Origin: SZUA-309 sp050185825 | Lineage (GTDB): Bacteria > Pseudomonadota > Gammaproteobacteria > Pseudomonadales > Azotimanducaceae | Length of the DNA: 64,000 nt | Assembly: GCA_050185825.1 (NCBI GenBank) | Contig: JBFWZA010000001.1 | Span: 372,001 to 436,000 of the forward strand | Reading direction: 5' to 3' | Part shown: positions 42,257 through 50,596 of the stretch, piece by piece | How the letters are laid out: every line of letters starts with the position of its first letter | How positions within the stretch are numbered: position 1 is the stretch's first letter | The notes under the pieces: model-generated | The model's database searches: none | What the model was told of the DNA's origin: nothing | What the model saw: only the letters and a program-made list of their open reading frames with translations | Program-made: the position numbers and the translations under genes

Positions 42257-43549
42257 GTGTCGAATTCAATGGCCCTCTCCACCCCAGCATTCGATCCCGA
42301 CCGGCTCTCCATTGAGGCACTAGATGAAGAGATAGTCTCGCTCACCGCTCGTCTGACGATGACCGAGTACGAGCTCCTCACGCTCATCCGCACCTTCGAC
42401 GAGCGGGGCGGCTGGCTGAAGTGGGGGTCGGCGAGCTGCGCCGAGTGGCTGCACTGGCGGTGCGATCTATCGCTGTCCGCGGCACGCGAGAAGGTCCGCG
42501 TCGCGCACGCGCTGAAAGTGCTGCCGGAGATCTCCACGGCGTTCGCCGACGGGCGGCTTTCCTACTCGAAGGTGAGGGCGCTGACCCGGGCTGCCAATCG
42601 GCACAACGAAGCGGCACTGCTGGCATTCGCACTCAACGTCTCAGCCGCCCTGGTAGAGGAGCGTTGCCGGCAGCTCAGGAACACCGCGCCGGATGCCCAC
42701 GAGACCAGCCGCCTGGCTTACGAGCGGCGGTCGCTGTCCGCTTTTCGCGATCGGGGGCGAGGTGTGATGTCGATCAACGTGGAGATTCCCATCGAGGACG
42801 GTGAGCTGGTGCTGAACGCGCTGGACAAGGTGCTGGCCGACACGGCAGCACCGGCGGATGCATCCACCTCCTACCGCGTCCGGCAGGCCGACGCCCTGGT
42901 GGCCCTGTGCAGAGGCGCACTGGCGGAGCAAGGGAATCCCTCCGCGGAGGGATGCGACGCCTCGGATATATCGGCTCCGACGCGACCGGCCGCAGCGACG
43001 GACAGCTACCAGGTGGTGGTGCACGTGGACGAGCGCGCCCTGCGCGGTGAGAGATCGGCCGATGCAGACCCCTCCGCGGAGGGCCGTGCCGATCTGCCGG
43101 TGGAAACCGTCCGTCGGTTGTGCTGCGATGGCATGGTGATTCCCATCCGCGACGGCGAGAACGGCACGCCGCTCAGCCTGGGGCGAAAGCGCCGGACCAT
43201 TTCCACGGCGCTGAAGCGCGCCCTGCTGTCCCGGGACGTTCATTGTCGTTTCCCGGGCTGCACGCACGCCCGTTTCGTGGACGCTCACCACGTGCAGCAC
43301 TGGGCATTGGGTGGCGAGACGAGCCTGGAGAACCTGATGCTGCTCTGCAGTCACCACCATCGGCTGGTGCACGAGGGAGGATTCCGGATCATCACGGATC
43401 ACGAAGGCAAACGTTTTTTCCGTCGGCCGGACGGTCGCGCGGTGCCGGCATCTGGGTATCGGGTGGAGGACACGACCGACACCCATCGTGAAATCTTGGC
43501 CGTCAGTTCGGAGGCCTCCGCAGAGACCTCCGACATCGGACCAACCTAG
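42257..43549 (+). CDS. DUF222-HNH endonuclease domain protein (13E12 family), predicted SOS-regulated
   Basis: 430 residues. GTG start follows a very strong GGAGGAAGGA. The N-terminal two thirds form DUF222 (helical, about 30-240; WLKWGSASCAEWLHWRCDLSLSAAREKVRVAHAL). The C-terminal HNH domain begins at Cys330 and reads CRFPGCTHARFVDAHHVQHWALGGETSLENLMLLCSHHHRLVHEGGF, keeping the two CxxC-type metal pairs and the His-Asn-His catalytic set. The linker holds two palindromic insertions encoding PSAEG (about residues 228 and 272), and the C-terminus a third degenerate one (EASAETS). A near-perfect LexA box lies upstream. Such genes are multicopy in mycobacteria; the function is unknown, probably DNA cleavage linked to repair, mobility or defence. 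It overlaps the convergent gene by four bases. Confidence 0.92.
   Translation: MSNSMALSTPAFDPDRLSIEALDEEIVSLTARLTMTEYELLTLIRTFDERGGWLKWGSASCAEWLHWRCDLSLSAAREKVRVAHALKVLPEISTAFADGRLSYSKVRALTRAANRHNEAALLAFALNVSAALVEERCRQLRNTAPDAHETSRLAYERRSLSAFRDRGRGVMSINVEIPIEDGELVLNALDKVLADTAAPADASTSYRVRQADALVALCRGALAEQGNPSAEGCDASDISAPTRPAAATDSYQVVVHVDERALRGERSADADPSAEGRADLPVETVRRLCCDGMVIPIRDGENGTPLSLGRKRRTISTALKRALLSRDVHCRFPGCTHARFVDAHHVQHWALGGETSLENLMLLCSHHHRLVHEGGFRIITDHEGKRFFRRPDGRAVPASGYRVEDTTDTHREILAVSSEASAETSDIGPT
42936..42953. repeat. in-frame palindromic element, copy 1
   Basis: ATCCCTCCGCGGAGGGAT is an exact 18-base palindrome inside the DUF222-HNH linker. It encodes Pro-Ser-Ala-Glu-Gly. The 14-base core CCCTCCGCGGAGGG recurs 130 bases downstream in the same reading phase. 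Confidence 0.75.
43070..43083. repeat. in-frame palindromic element, copy 2
   Basis: CCCTCCGCGGAGGG, an exact 14-base palindrome identical to the core of copy 1, again read as Pro-Ser-Ala-Glu-Gly in the region just before the segment leading to the HNH domain. Confidence 0.75.
43511..43530. repeat. in-frame palindromic element, degenerate copy 3
   Basis: GAGGCCTCCGCAGAGACCTC matches its own reverse complement at 16 of 20 positions and encodes Glu-Ala-Ser-Ala-Glu-Thr, so the Ser-Ala-Glu core is kept although the flanks differ. A further 12-base palindrome (43509-43520) overlaps it. Confidence 0.5.
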
Positions 43550-44148
43550 CGGTAAAGTCGGCCGCGCAACTTACCGGTCAAGCTGCTGTGAACCGTGTTT
43601 CCGAGCGCATCGGCAAGCAGCTGCCGGCCGGTTGCTTCGAGCTTTGCATGACCGGAAGCGCCTGCATACTCCCCCGTTCCTCCAGCTACGAGCAGGTAGA
43701 CCTCATTCGAAACCACCTCCCCACTCTCGTAGTCAAAGCAGATACTGCTGGTGTATTCAGGATCCAGCTCGTAATAGACCAGATCTCCACGGGCCAGCCG
43801 CTGGATGATGCTCACGATCCGGTACTCGAGTACCACCGCTGTCGGTCCACACACATCCACCACCTCGCTCAACTCCGATACCGTATGTGCCTGCCAGGGC
43901 CCCAGCGAACCGAAGCCGACCCGTCCGAAACCATGCGTCGTGGTGGACCCTGCGGTGAGCCCGTCTTCATTGACATCGACGTTCATGGGAACACCCCAGC
44001 CTGAGACGGCCGTACTAATGGGTTCTCCCAGTTGGCCATGGTCTGCATGCAACGCGGTCGAAGCGCACAAACCCAGAACTCCCAGCAACACGGCCAGTGT
44101 GCCGGTTGGCTTTCGGTTCGACAGATCAATCCACTCCTGGAACATCAC
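43546..44148 (-). CDS. exported protein of unknown function, possibly a dirigent/AOC-like barrel
   Basis: 200 residues with an extended signal region (hydrophobic segment about 17-34, ending STALHA). The mature part is beta-rich and contains GGTGEYAGASGHAKLEATGR, a pattern found in plant dirigent and allene-oxide-cyclase barrels and in many bacterial secreted proteins of unknown role. The resemblance is a motif only. Codon usage is more AT-rich than the flanking catabolic genes. It overlaps the convergent HNH gene by four bases, so the two 3' ends are physically linked. Confidence 0.75.
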   Translation of the reverse strand: MMFQEWIDLSNRKPTGTLAVLLGVLGLCASTALHADHGQLGEPISTAVSGWGVPMNVDVNEDGLTAGSTTTHGFGRVGFGSLGPWQAHTVSELSEVVDVCGPTAVVLEYRIVSIIQRLARGDLVYYELDPEYTSSICFDYESGEVVSNEVYLLVAGGTGEYAGASGHAKLEATGRQLLADALGNTVHSSLTGKLRGRLYR

Positions 44149-44218
44149 TCATCCTCCGTTTGATTCCCGCAACTATGCTGCTGCTTGAGGTGCAGGATCG
44201 TCCTGAAGTGGGTCTGAC

Positions 44219-46207
44219 TTAGTTCTGAATCGAAACGGTACTGGTGTCGAACTGCATGGGATCGCAGCGAACACCGAATTCAGACGGCGTGAGATTCGCC
44301 CGGCGGCAGAGCTCCGCACGCCACTCCAGGGTGAATCCCATGGCATCCTCAAGCTGACGGATCATCGGGTGCTCACGCAGTTCCAGGGGAATGAAAGGCC
44401 TGTGCCATAACCAGTGGAAGGCCCTATGGAACGGCGGTTCCGCTGCCAGACGAAGATGAAGTTCGGCACGGGGATCTTCAAGACGAAGAAAGCTGATACC
44501 GGCACGGGGATGATATCCCTGCTCCGCAAACCACTCAGCAACCGCCAACGCTCCGGCACGATCGCCTTCCGCCATGGCGACTTCGAAGTCGAGGATGTGA
44601 ATGAACCGCTGAATCATCAGCTCCGTCAGCGAACCGCTGGCGGCGCCAGCGGCGATGCTGTCGAACTGGACTCCGAGCGCCCGTGCCTCGTCGAAACGGC
44701 CGAGTCTGGGTAGTCCCCAGATCAGCCCCAGGGTCCCAGCGAATCCACGTGGTGGCATGAGGCGGACGGCTTGAGTCGCGGCTTTCACTGCCCCATCCGC
44801 ATCTCCCAGGCAGGCATATGCCATCGCGGTGAAGTCGTGGCCGCCGATGTCGTAGGGTCGCGCTCCGCTCCATGCAAGCTCCGCCGCAAGCGCTTCGGAG
44901 CACAGTCCTGAGGCCAGCATCAGGTGGACGTATTTGTGCGTGTTCCCGTAGCGCCATTCGCGAATCATGCGCTCGCCGCCCGATAGATCTGCTTCCCAGA
45001 ACGACCTGATGTATGCCTCTTCCCCCACAGCGAACTGAGGATCTCCCGATGTGCGTTTGGCGTTGGCGATCGCTTCGCGGGCGAAATCCAGATAGCCGGT
45101 GTCCTGTCTCCAGGCAGCAACCCGCTGCATCTGATGGGCTAAAAATTCCCACCCGTTCGCCCATGTCGGATCTTTCTGGAGCGCCTTCTGAAGCCAGTAG
45201 GTTTCGGCATCCGCATCTCCACCCCACTGGTCTTCCAGGTACCTGAGGTAGAACTCGTAGGCCACGGTATCCGTGGGGCCGGAAATCGAGAGCAGAGAAG
45301 CATCGAAGTAGCGGACCACACTCGTGGCCACCTGATGCTGAAGCTCCAGAGGATCGTCGTTACGGCCGCGGAAGGCTTTCCGCCACAGCAGCACGCCATC
45401 GGAAAGGTCGGTCAACTCGAGAACAATCTCCACGTCCGGCGTGGCACCGCGCAACACTCCGTCCATGATGAGATCGGCATCATCTCGACTCTGTTCGGAA
45501 AGTGCCCGGGGTGGCACTTCGAACTCACTCATGGCACCGATCTGCCGGCGGATCTCCACAGATACCCCGTCCGCCAGCCAGCCCATCGAACCATCGGGAC
45601 TCAGGTCCTGGACATCCAGAACGACCAGGACCTGTGTCTCACTGTCCATCAGTACAGGGACATCGCTGGCGGGCTCTCGCCCCACCCAGATCTCAGGAAC
45701 GCCAGAGAGAAACAGCAACCCACCAAGGAGCGCGAGCGCCGTTCCCGCAAGCCAGGGTCCCCAGTGCTGTCCGATCGTCTGCTTATGTCTTTCCTGCTTT
45801 GCTTCCCCGTGTGCGCGTTCCCGCTTTCCCCGTTCGTGAACATTCTTCTGTTTGGACTCTTGAACCACAGCGGATTCCGCTGCCGCCACCCTGGCAATCA
45901 GTCGGTAGCCGATCCTTGGCACGGTCTCGATGAAACGAGGATTCCGGGAGTCATCGCCTAGCGAGCGGCGCAACTGGGCGATGGCCTGATGCACCACGTT
46001 GTCCACCACAACCCGATCCCAGACCAGATCGAGGAGCCGTTCTCTGGCGAGCGGCTCCGGTGCGGCTGATTTCAGCGCACACAGCACCGCCATATGCTTG
46101 CCGTCCACTGGCTGTCCGTCGATACGGTTGAGTGCGGGTTCTACCAGCAGTCCGTTCAGGCGGAAAGGTGAGGCTGCGGCGTCGGAACTGTTCACTTCCT
46201 CCGCCAC
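44219..46207 (-). CDS. CadC-like membrane-anchored transcriptional regulator with repeat-rich C-terminus
   Basis: 662 residues, GTG start. An N-terminal OmpR/CadC-type winged helix (about 15-108; LRLNGLLVEPALN-like start, LLDLVWDRVVVDNVVHQAIAQLRRSLGDDSRNPRFIETVPRIGYRLIA) is followed by a highly charged linker (about 115-145). One membrane helix follows (about 150-172), then a periplasmic part with a domain that in relatives precedes helical TPR-like repeats (ADAETYWLQKALQKDPTWANGWEFLAHQM and later units). This ToxR/CadC layout transmits an external signal directly to DNA. It lies 12 bases after folE on the same strand. Targets are unknown. Lower GC than its upstream neighbours. Confidence 0.88.
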   Translation of the reverse strand: MAEEVNSSDAAASPFRLNGLLVEPALNRIDGQPVDGKHMAVLCALKSAAPEPLARERLLDLVWDRVVVDNVVHQAIAQLRRSLGDDSRNPRFIETVPRIGYRLIARVAAAESAVVQESKQKNVHERGKRERAHGEAKQERHKQTIGQHWGPWLAGTALALLGGLLFLSGVPEIWVGREPASDVPVLMDSETQVLVVLDVQDLSPDGSMGWLADGVSVEIRRQIGAMSEFEVPPRALSEQSRDDADLIMDGVLRGATPDVEIVLELTDLSDGVLLWRKAFRGRNDDPLELQHQVATSVVRYFDASLLSISGPTDTVAYEFYLRYLEDQWGGDADAETYWLQKALQKDPTWANGWEFLAHQMQRVAAWRQDTGYLDFAREAIANAKRTSGDPQFAVGEEAYIRSFWEADLSGGERMIREWRYGNTHKYVHLMLASGLCSEALAAELAWSGARPYDIGGHDFTAMAYACLGDADGAVKAATQAVRLMPPRGFAGTLGLIWGLPRLGRFDEARALGVQFDSIAAGAASGSLTELMIQRFIHILDFEVAMAEGDRAGALAVAEWFAEQGYHPRAGISFLRLEDPRAELHLRLAAEPPFHRAFHWLWHRPFIPLELREHPMIRQLEDAMGFTLEWRAELCRRANLTPSEFGVRCDPMQFDTSTVSIQN

Positions 46208-46219
46208 TGTAAGGTGCGC

Positions 46220-46801
46220 CTACCGCCCCAGCAGATTCAGAAACTCCGCCCGCGTCGCCGGATTGTCCTGAAAGGCGCCGAGCATGGCGGAGGTCTTCAT
46301 CCGCGAATTCTGTTTCTCCACCCCGCGCATCATCATGCACAGGTGCTGGGCCTCGATGATCACACCGATGTCCTGAGCGCCGGTCACGGTCTTCAGCGCG
46401 TTGGCGATCTGGAAGGTGAGCTGCTCCTGGATCTGCAGGCGGCGGGCGAACATGTCGACGATACGCGCCACCTTGGAGAGCCCGAGCACCTTGCCGTTCG
46501 GGATATAACCCACGTGGGCGCGGCCGATGAACGGCAGCATGTGGTGCTCGCACAGCGAGTAGAGCTCGATGTCCTGGACGATGATCATCTCGCGGTTGTC
46601 GGTGGCGAACAGCGCGTTGTTCACCACTTCGTCCAGCGTCTGGCTGTAGCCGCGGGTCATGAAATCCATGGCCAGTGCCGCCCGCTTCGGCGTGTCCACC
46701 ACGCCCGGCCGGGAGACATCGTCCACCTGCTCGATGATCTCGCGGTAGGCATTGATGAGAATGTCCAGCTTGTCCATGCGCGTTTCCTGTTCCTGCTGCA
46801 T
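46220..46801 (-). CDS. folE: GTP cyclohydrolase I
   Basis: Converts GTP to 7,8-dihydroneopterin triphosphate, first step of folate and pterin synthesis. 193 residues: VDTPKRAALAMDFMTRGY near 40-60, LYSLCEHHMLPFIGRAHVGYIPNGKVLGLSKVARIVDMFARRLQIQEQL with the zinc and catalytic Cys/His set, and a later QHLCMMMRGV with the third zinc ligand. Complete. Start 46801 has AGGGG eight bases upstream inside the end of the enoyl-CoA hydratase gene, whose stop is two bases away; an internal ATG at 46777 is an alternative. An unusual placement for a folate gene. Confidence 0.95.
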   Translation of the reverse strand: MQQEQETRMDKLDILINAYREIIEQVDDVSRPGVVDTPKRAALAMDFMTRGYSQTLDEVVNNALFATDNREMIIVQDIELYSLCEHHMLPFIGRAHVGYIPNGKVLGLSKVARIVDMFARRLQIQEQLTFQIANALKTVTGAQDIGVIIEAQHLCMMMRGVEKQNSRMKTSAMLGAFQDNPATRAEFLNLLGR

Positions 46802-46803
46802 GG

Positions 46804-47604
46804 TCAACGCCCCTGGTAAACCGGATCCCGCTTCTCGATGAACGCCCGCATGCCTTCCTTCACGTCCTCGGTGGTCGAGCACATGAGCTGGTTGCGGTTC
46901 TCGATGGCCATGGCCGCTTCCAGGCCGTTGGCGTCGATGGCGAGATTCAGCCCTTCCTTGGTGAGCCGCAGCCCCATGGGTGACGTGGTGAGCATCTCCC
47001 TGAGATACGGTTTCACCGCCTCGGCGAGCTGCGCGTCCGGTACCACCTCGGAGACCAGTCCGGTTCTAAGCGCGCGGTCCGCATGAATGAAGCGGCCGGT
47101 GAGCATGAGCTCGGAGGCCACCGAGGTGCCGACGAGGCGTGGCAGGAAGTAGCTCGAGCCCATGTCGCAGGCCGAGAGGCCGAGCCGGATGAACGCGGCA
47201 TTCATGCGCGCACTCTCCCCCGCGATGCGGATGTCGGAGGCCAGCACGAAGGAGAAGCCGCCGCCGCAGGCGGGCCCTTGCACCAGCGAGACGATGGGTT
47301 GCGGGCAGCGCCGCATGCGGATGTAGACCTCCGCGAGGTAGCCCTGGAAACCCATGCCGCCACCCCAGGGATTGTCGTTGCCCCGGGCCTGGGACGCCTT
47401 GATGTCGAGCCCGGCGCAGAACGCCCGCCCTGCGCCGCGCATGACCACGATGCGCACGCTGTCGTCCTCGTAGAGGCCGCCGAAGTAGTCGCGCAGCTCC
47501 GTGACCATCGTGACGTTGATGGCGTTCAGGGATTCCGGCCGGTTCAGGGTCAGCCAGTCCACGGCACCGTCTTTCTCGACGATGAGGGTCTCATAGTTAC
47601 TCAT
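46804..47604 (-). CDS. enoyl-CoA hydratase/isomerase (crotonase) family protein
   Basis: 266 residues. Crotonase segments are VDWLTLNRPESLNAIN, MRGAGRAFCAGLDI (first oxyanion loop), and VSLVQGPACGGGFSFVLASDIRIAGESARMNAAFIRLGLSACDMGSSYFLPRLVG (second oxyanion Gly and active-site region). The second catalytic Glu of classical hydratases appears replaced in the RLGLSACD stretch, so isomerase or another crotonase activity is possible. Start at 47604 has GAGGAA nine bases ahead; ATG 47610 is also in frame. Part of a tight CoA-ester operon. Confidence 0.9.
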   Translation of the reverse strand: MSNYETLIVEKDGAVDWLTLNRPESLNAINVTMVTELRDYFGGLYEDDSVRIVVMRGAGRAFCAGLDIKASQARGNDNPWGGGMGFQGYLAEVYIRMRRCPQPIVSLVQGPACGGGFSFVLASDIRIAGESARMNAAFIRLGLSACDMGSSYFLPRLVGTSVASELMLTGRFIHADRALRTGLVSEVVPDAQLAEAVKPYLREMLTTSPMGLRLTKEGLNLAIDANGLEAAMAIENRNQLMCSTTEDVKEGMRAFIEKRDPVYQGR

Positions 47605-47640
47605 GTCCATACTTCCTCAGTTCAAATTCCACGTACCGCG

Positions 47641-48060
47641 TCAGGCAGTCGGCAGGCGTACATTGGCCGTGCCGAAGACCCGGGTCTCACCGGCGGTGTT
47701 CCTGACGGTGAGGTCGAGCTGCACCACGCCGGCGTCCTCGTCCACGTCGGTGACCACGGCGCTGATGGTCAGCGGCTCGTCGGCGATCATGGGGGCCCGG
47801 AACACCGTGTCCACGTACTCGACGCGCGCCACCGGCGACCAGCGATGAATCATGCTGGTGAGGAAACCCATGGCCATGATGCCGGGCACCAGCGCGCCGG
47901 GCAGCCCTTCCTTCTTCGCCGCCTCGTGGTCCCGGAAGCGGCCGCCGAGCCCCCAGCCCACCGCTTCGGCAAACGTGCTCGTAGCCTTGAGCGACGTGTC
48001 CGGCTCAAAGGGTTCCAGCTCGGCGCCGAACATCACGTCGGAGATGGTGGAGACCGTCAT
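47641..48060 (-). CDS. MaoC-like hot-dog hydratase, small subunit type
   Basis: 139 residues of one hot-dog fold. LGGRFRDHEAAKKEGLPGALVPGIMAMGFLTSMI contains the MaoC-type hydratase loop with His at the catalytic position and PGIMAMGFL following. It lies directly downstream of, and overlaps by four bases (ATGA), another single hot-dog gene, so the two probably assemble as a heteromeric enoyl-CoA hydratase, as described for steroid and bile-acid degradation enzymes. The substrate is unknown. Confidence 0.87.
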   Translation of the reverse strand: MTVSTISDVMFGAELEPFEPDTSLKATSTFAEAVGWGLGGRFRDHEAAKKEGLPGALVPGIMAMGFLTSMIHRWSPVARVEYVDTVFRAPMIADEPLTISAVVTDVDEDAGVVQLDLTVRNTAGETRVFGTANVRLPTA

Positions 48061-48500
48061 GACGAGCGCTCCCGAACCACCATGCGCGAGTCGCTGGTGG
48101 CCACGTGCTCGCCGCCCGCGTCGAAGATCTCCATCCGCGAGACGAGAAAGATCATCCGCCCGGAGCGGCCCGACTTGTCGTAGATGTCGTGCAGGTGCGT
48201 GCGGCCGGTGAGCGGCTCGCCGGTCCGCACCGGTTTAAGGCAGGTGACCGCCTTGCCGCCGTCCATGGGGATGCCGCCGAGCGTCGGAAAGTCGATAGGC
48301 AGATGCCGGCCGGCGGAGAGGCTGGCGATGTAGGCCGGTGAGGCCTGGAACTCCGGATGGCTCCGATCGCAGAACTGCGGCAGGGTCTCGCCGGACATTT
48401 CTGCCACGGTGACCACCTTGTCCGGGTCCAGAACGAAGTCCTTCCTGTCGAACTCCAGGTTCAGATACTTCGATTTCAACTCTTCGATGTCTGCCTGCAT
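48057..48500 (-). CDS. FAS1-like/MaoC-type hot-dog dehydratase partner
   Basis: 147 residues: ELKSKYLNLEFDRKDFVLDPDKVVTVAEMSGETLPQFCDRSHPEFQASPAYIA is typical of the N-terminal FAS1-like hot-dog half, lacking the catalytic Asp/His set of MaoC. KPVRTGEPLTGRTHLHDIYDKSGRSGRMIFLVSRMEIF completes the fold. It overlaps the following MaoC-like gene by four bases, fitting a two-subunit hydratase in which one chain shapes the substrate tunnel and the other is catalytic. Confidence 0.87.
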   Translation of the reverse strand: MQADIEELKSKYLNLEFDRKDFVLDPDKVVTVAEMSGETLPQFCDRSHPEFQASPAYIASLSAGRHLPIDFPTLGGIPMDGGKAVTCLKPVRTGEPLTGRTHLHDIYDKSGRSGRMIFLVSRMEIFDAGGEHVATSDSRMVVRERSS

Positions 48501-48547
48501 GCCACTTCCCTGAATTCTGATCCGCGTATCCTAACCCACACCCCGAC

Positions 48548-49312
48548 CTACACGCTCCGGCCGCCATCCACGTTCAGCGCGGTGCCGGTGATGAAGTCCG
48601 CGTCGTCCGAGGCGAGGAACGTCACCGCGGCAGCCACGTCGCCCGGCGTGGCCAGCCTTCCCCGGGGAATGCTCGCGATCAGGTTCGCCTCGAGCTCCGC
48701 AGACAGCTCGTCCTGGCCGGTGGCCGTCTTCATGAACCCGGTGGCGGCGGCCACGGGATTCACCGCGTTCACGCGGATGTTGTAACGCGCGGTCTCCAGC
48801 GCGAGCCCCTTCGTCATGGTCAGCACCGCTCCCTTGGTGCCGTTGTAGGGTGTCACGCCCGGGCGTGGTGCCACCGCGCCGATGGAGGCGATGTTGACGA
48901 TCACCCCGCCACCGTTATCCATCATCACGGGGATCGTGTGTTTGCAACCGAGGAACACGCCGCGCACGTTGACCGCGAACACCGCGTCGAACTCCTCCAC
49001 CGTGAGCTTCCACAACAGCTTCTGCCGGTGGGAGTAACCCGCGTTGTTCACCAGCACGTCCACCCCGCCCCAGGCGTCCACGCAGCAGCCGATCATAGCC
49101 GCCACCTGTGCCTCCTCGGCGACGTTCACGGCGAACGGCGCCGCCGTGCCGCCAGCCGACTCGATCTCTGCAGCGACCCGCACGGCCCGCGCCTCGTCCA
49201 GATCGGCCACCAGCACCCTGCCGCCTTCGGTGGCGAAGCGCTTCGCCGTCGCCTCGCCGAACCCGGACCCTGCGCCGGTCACCACGATGCGTCTGCCGTC
49301 GAATCGACCCAT
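48548..49312 (-). CDS. short-chain dehydrogenase/reductase
   Basis: 254 residues, classical SDR: VTGAGSGFG (NAD(P) loop, about 10-18), NNAG near 87, IASIGAV with the catalytic Ser, and YNGTK (Tyr/Lys pair). The C-terminus DFITGTALNVDGGRSV is typical of the FabG/3-hydroxyacyl-CoA dehydrogenase group. ATG 49312 has GAGGAGAGAG in front, preferred over an upstream ATG inside the end of the CoA-transferase gene. It lies ten bases after that gene. Likely oxidises a hydroxyacyl intermediate in this pathway. Confidence 0.92.
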   Translation of the reverse strand: MGRFDGRRIVVTGAGSGFGEATAKRFATEGGRVLVADLDEARAVRVAAEIESAGGTAAPFAVNVAEEAQVAAMIGCCVDAWGGVDVLVNNAGYSHRQKLLWKLTVEEFDAVFAVNVRGVFLGCKHTIPVMMDNGGGVIVNIASIGAVAPRPGVTPYNGTKGAVLTMTKGLALETARYNIRVNAVNPVAAATGFMKTATGQDELSAELEANLIASIPRGRLATPGDVAAAVTFLASDDADFITGTALNVDGGRSV

Positions 49313-49322
49313 GTCTCTCTCC

Positions 49323-50594
49323 TCAGCTGCGCTCGTCTGCATCACCGGCCGGCAATCCGAATTCCCGACGGATCTCGTCGCCGTGCTCGCCGAGCCGTGG
49401 CGCCCGCCGGTAGAAGCCGGTGGGCGTTTCCGTGTAGCGGATCGGGTTGGCGACGATGGCCGCCAGCGGGTTGTTTCCCGGCGGCTGGAAGCGGGTGATC
49501 AGCCCCCGGGCCTCGGCGTGGGGATCCGCGAAGATGTCGGCGGCCGTGTTCACCGGCCCGCAGGGCACCTTACCGCCCAGAACGCGGACGATCTCCGCCC
49601 GGGTGCGAGCACCCGTCCATGCCGAGATCACCTCCAGCACCAGCGTCTGGTTCTGGCGGCGCAGATAAGTGTTCTTCGTGCGGTCGTCGGTGACCAGATC
49701 CGCCCGTCCCATCGCTTCGCACAGCGCCTGCCAGTGGCCAGGCCCGGGTGCGGCAATGGACACGGCGCCGTCCTTGGCCGGAAAGACACCGAACGGGCAC
49801 AGGTTCGGATGGTGCTCCCCGCGGGGTCCGAGGCTGGTTCCGGTGTAGCCGTAGTTGGCGATCACGGTCTCGGCCAGATAGGCCACCGCGTCGTACATGC
49901 CGATGTCCATGAACTGTCCCTGCCCGGTCCGGCGGGCGTGATGCACGGCGCTCACCACGCCCAGGGCCAGCAGCGTCCCCGGGTAGATGTCGCCGACGCT
50001 GACCCCGCTAGGATAGCCATTGCCCGAGGCGGGCCCGGTGATGTGGGTCATGCCGCCCATGCTCTGAGCAACGATGTCGTAAGCGGGCCAGTGGGCGTAG
50101 GGGCTCTCGCCGGTGCGCGGATCGCCGAAGCCCCGTATGCAGCCGTAGACGATCGCGGGATTGCGGGCGCTGACGGCCTCGTAGCCGAGGCCCAGCCGGT
50201 CCATGACGCCCACCCGCATGTTCTCCACCAGGGCATCTGCCGAATCGCAGAGTGTGAGCAGCACCTCGCGGTCTTCGGCCTCCTTGAGATCGAGAACGAT
50301 GCTGCGCTTGTTACGGTTGATGCTGGCGAAATAGCCGCCGAAGTCGCACTCGGAGTCACCGGTGCCGGGATTTGCATAGTCCGGGGGCAGCGGCGGGACG
50401 CTGCGCGAGGCGTCCCCCTTCGGAGGTTCCACCTTGATCACGTCGGCCCCCAGATCCGCGAGCAGCCCGGTTCCGAAAGGCCCGGCCAGGGCCATGGTGC
50501 AGTCGATGATGGTGATGTCCGCCAGCGGCCCGGTTCTGGCGCCGCCAGGCGCGGCATCGGGCCCGGGTCCGCCCGCTGCCTTTTCTGCGTTCAT
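49323..50594 (-). CDS. CaiB/BaiF family CoA transferase
   Basis: 423 residues, class III CoA transferase. DITIIDCTMALAGPFGTGLLADLGADVIKVEPPKGD is the N-terminal signature, and VENMRVGVMDRLGLGYEAVSARNPAIVY and SGVSVGDIYPGTLLALGVVSAVHHARRTGQGQFMDIGMYDAVAYL (with Asp at the catalytic-region positions) follow. The first 25 residues are Gly/Pro/Ala-rich and not part of the domain. ATG 50594 follows GGAGGGGAA. First gene of the minus-strand CoA-ester operon (SDR, two hot-dog subunits, crotonase, folE, CadC-like). The leader holds a tandem 15-base repeat. Confidence 0.92.
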   Translation of the reverse strand: MNAEKAAGGPGPDAAPGGARTGPLADITIIDCTMALAGPFGTGLLADLGADVIKVEPPKGDASRSVPPLPPDYANPGTGDSECDFGGYFASINRNKRSIVLDLKEAEDREVLLTLCDSADALVENMRVGVMDRLGLGYEAVSARNPAIVYGCIRGFGDPRTGESPYAHWPAYDIVAQSMGGMTHITGPASGNGYPSGVSVGDIYPGTLLALGVVSAVHHARRTGQGQFMDIGMYDAVAYLAETVIANYGYTGTSLGPRGEHHPNLCPFGVFPAKDGAVSIAAPGPGHWQALCEAMGRADLVTDDRTKNTYLRRQNQTLVLEVISAWTGARTRAEIVRVLGGKVPCGPVNTAADIFADPHAEARGLITRFQPPGNNPLAAIVANPIRYTETPTGFYRRAPRLGEHGDEIRREFGLPAGDADERS

Positions 50595-50596
50595 GT

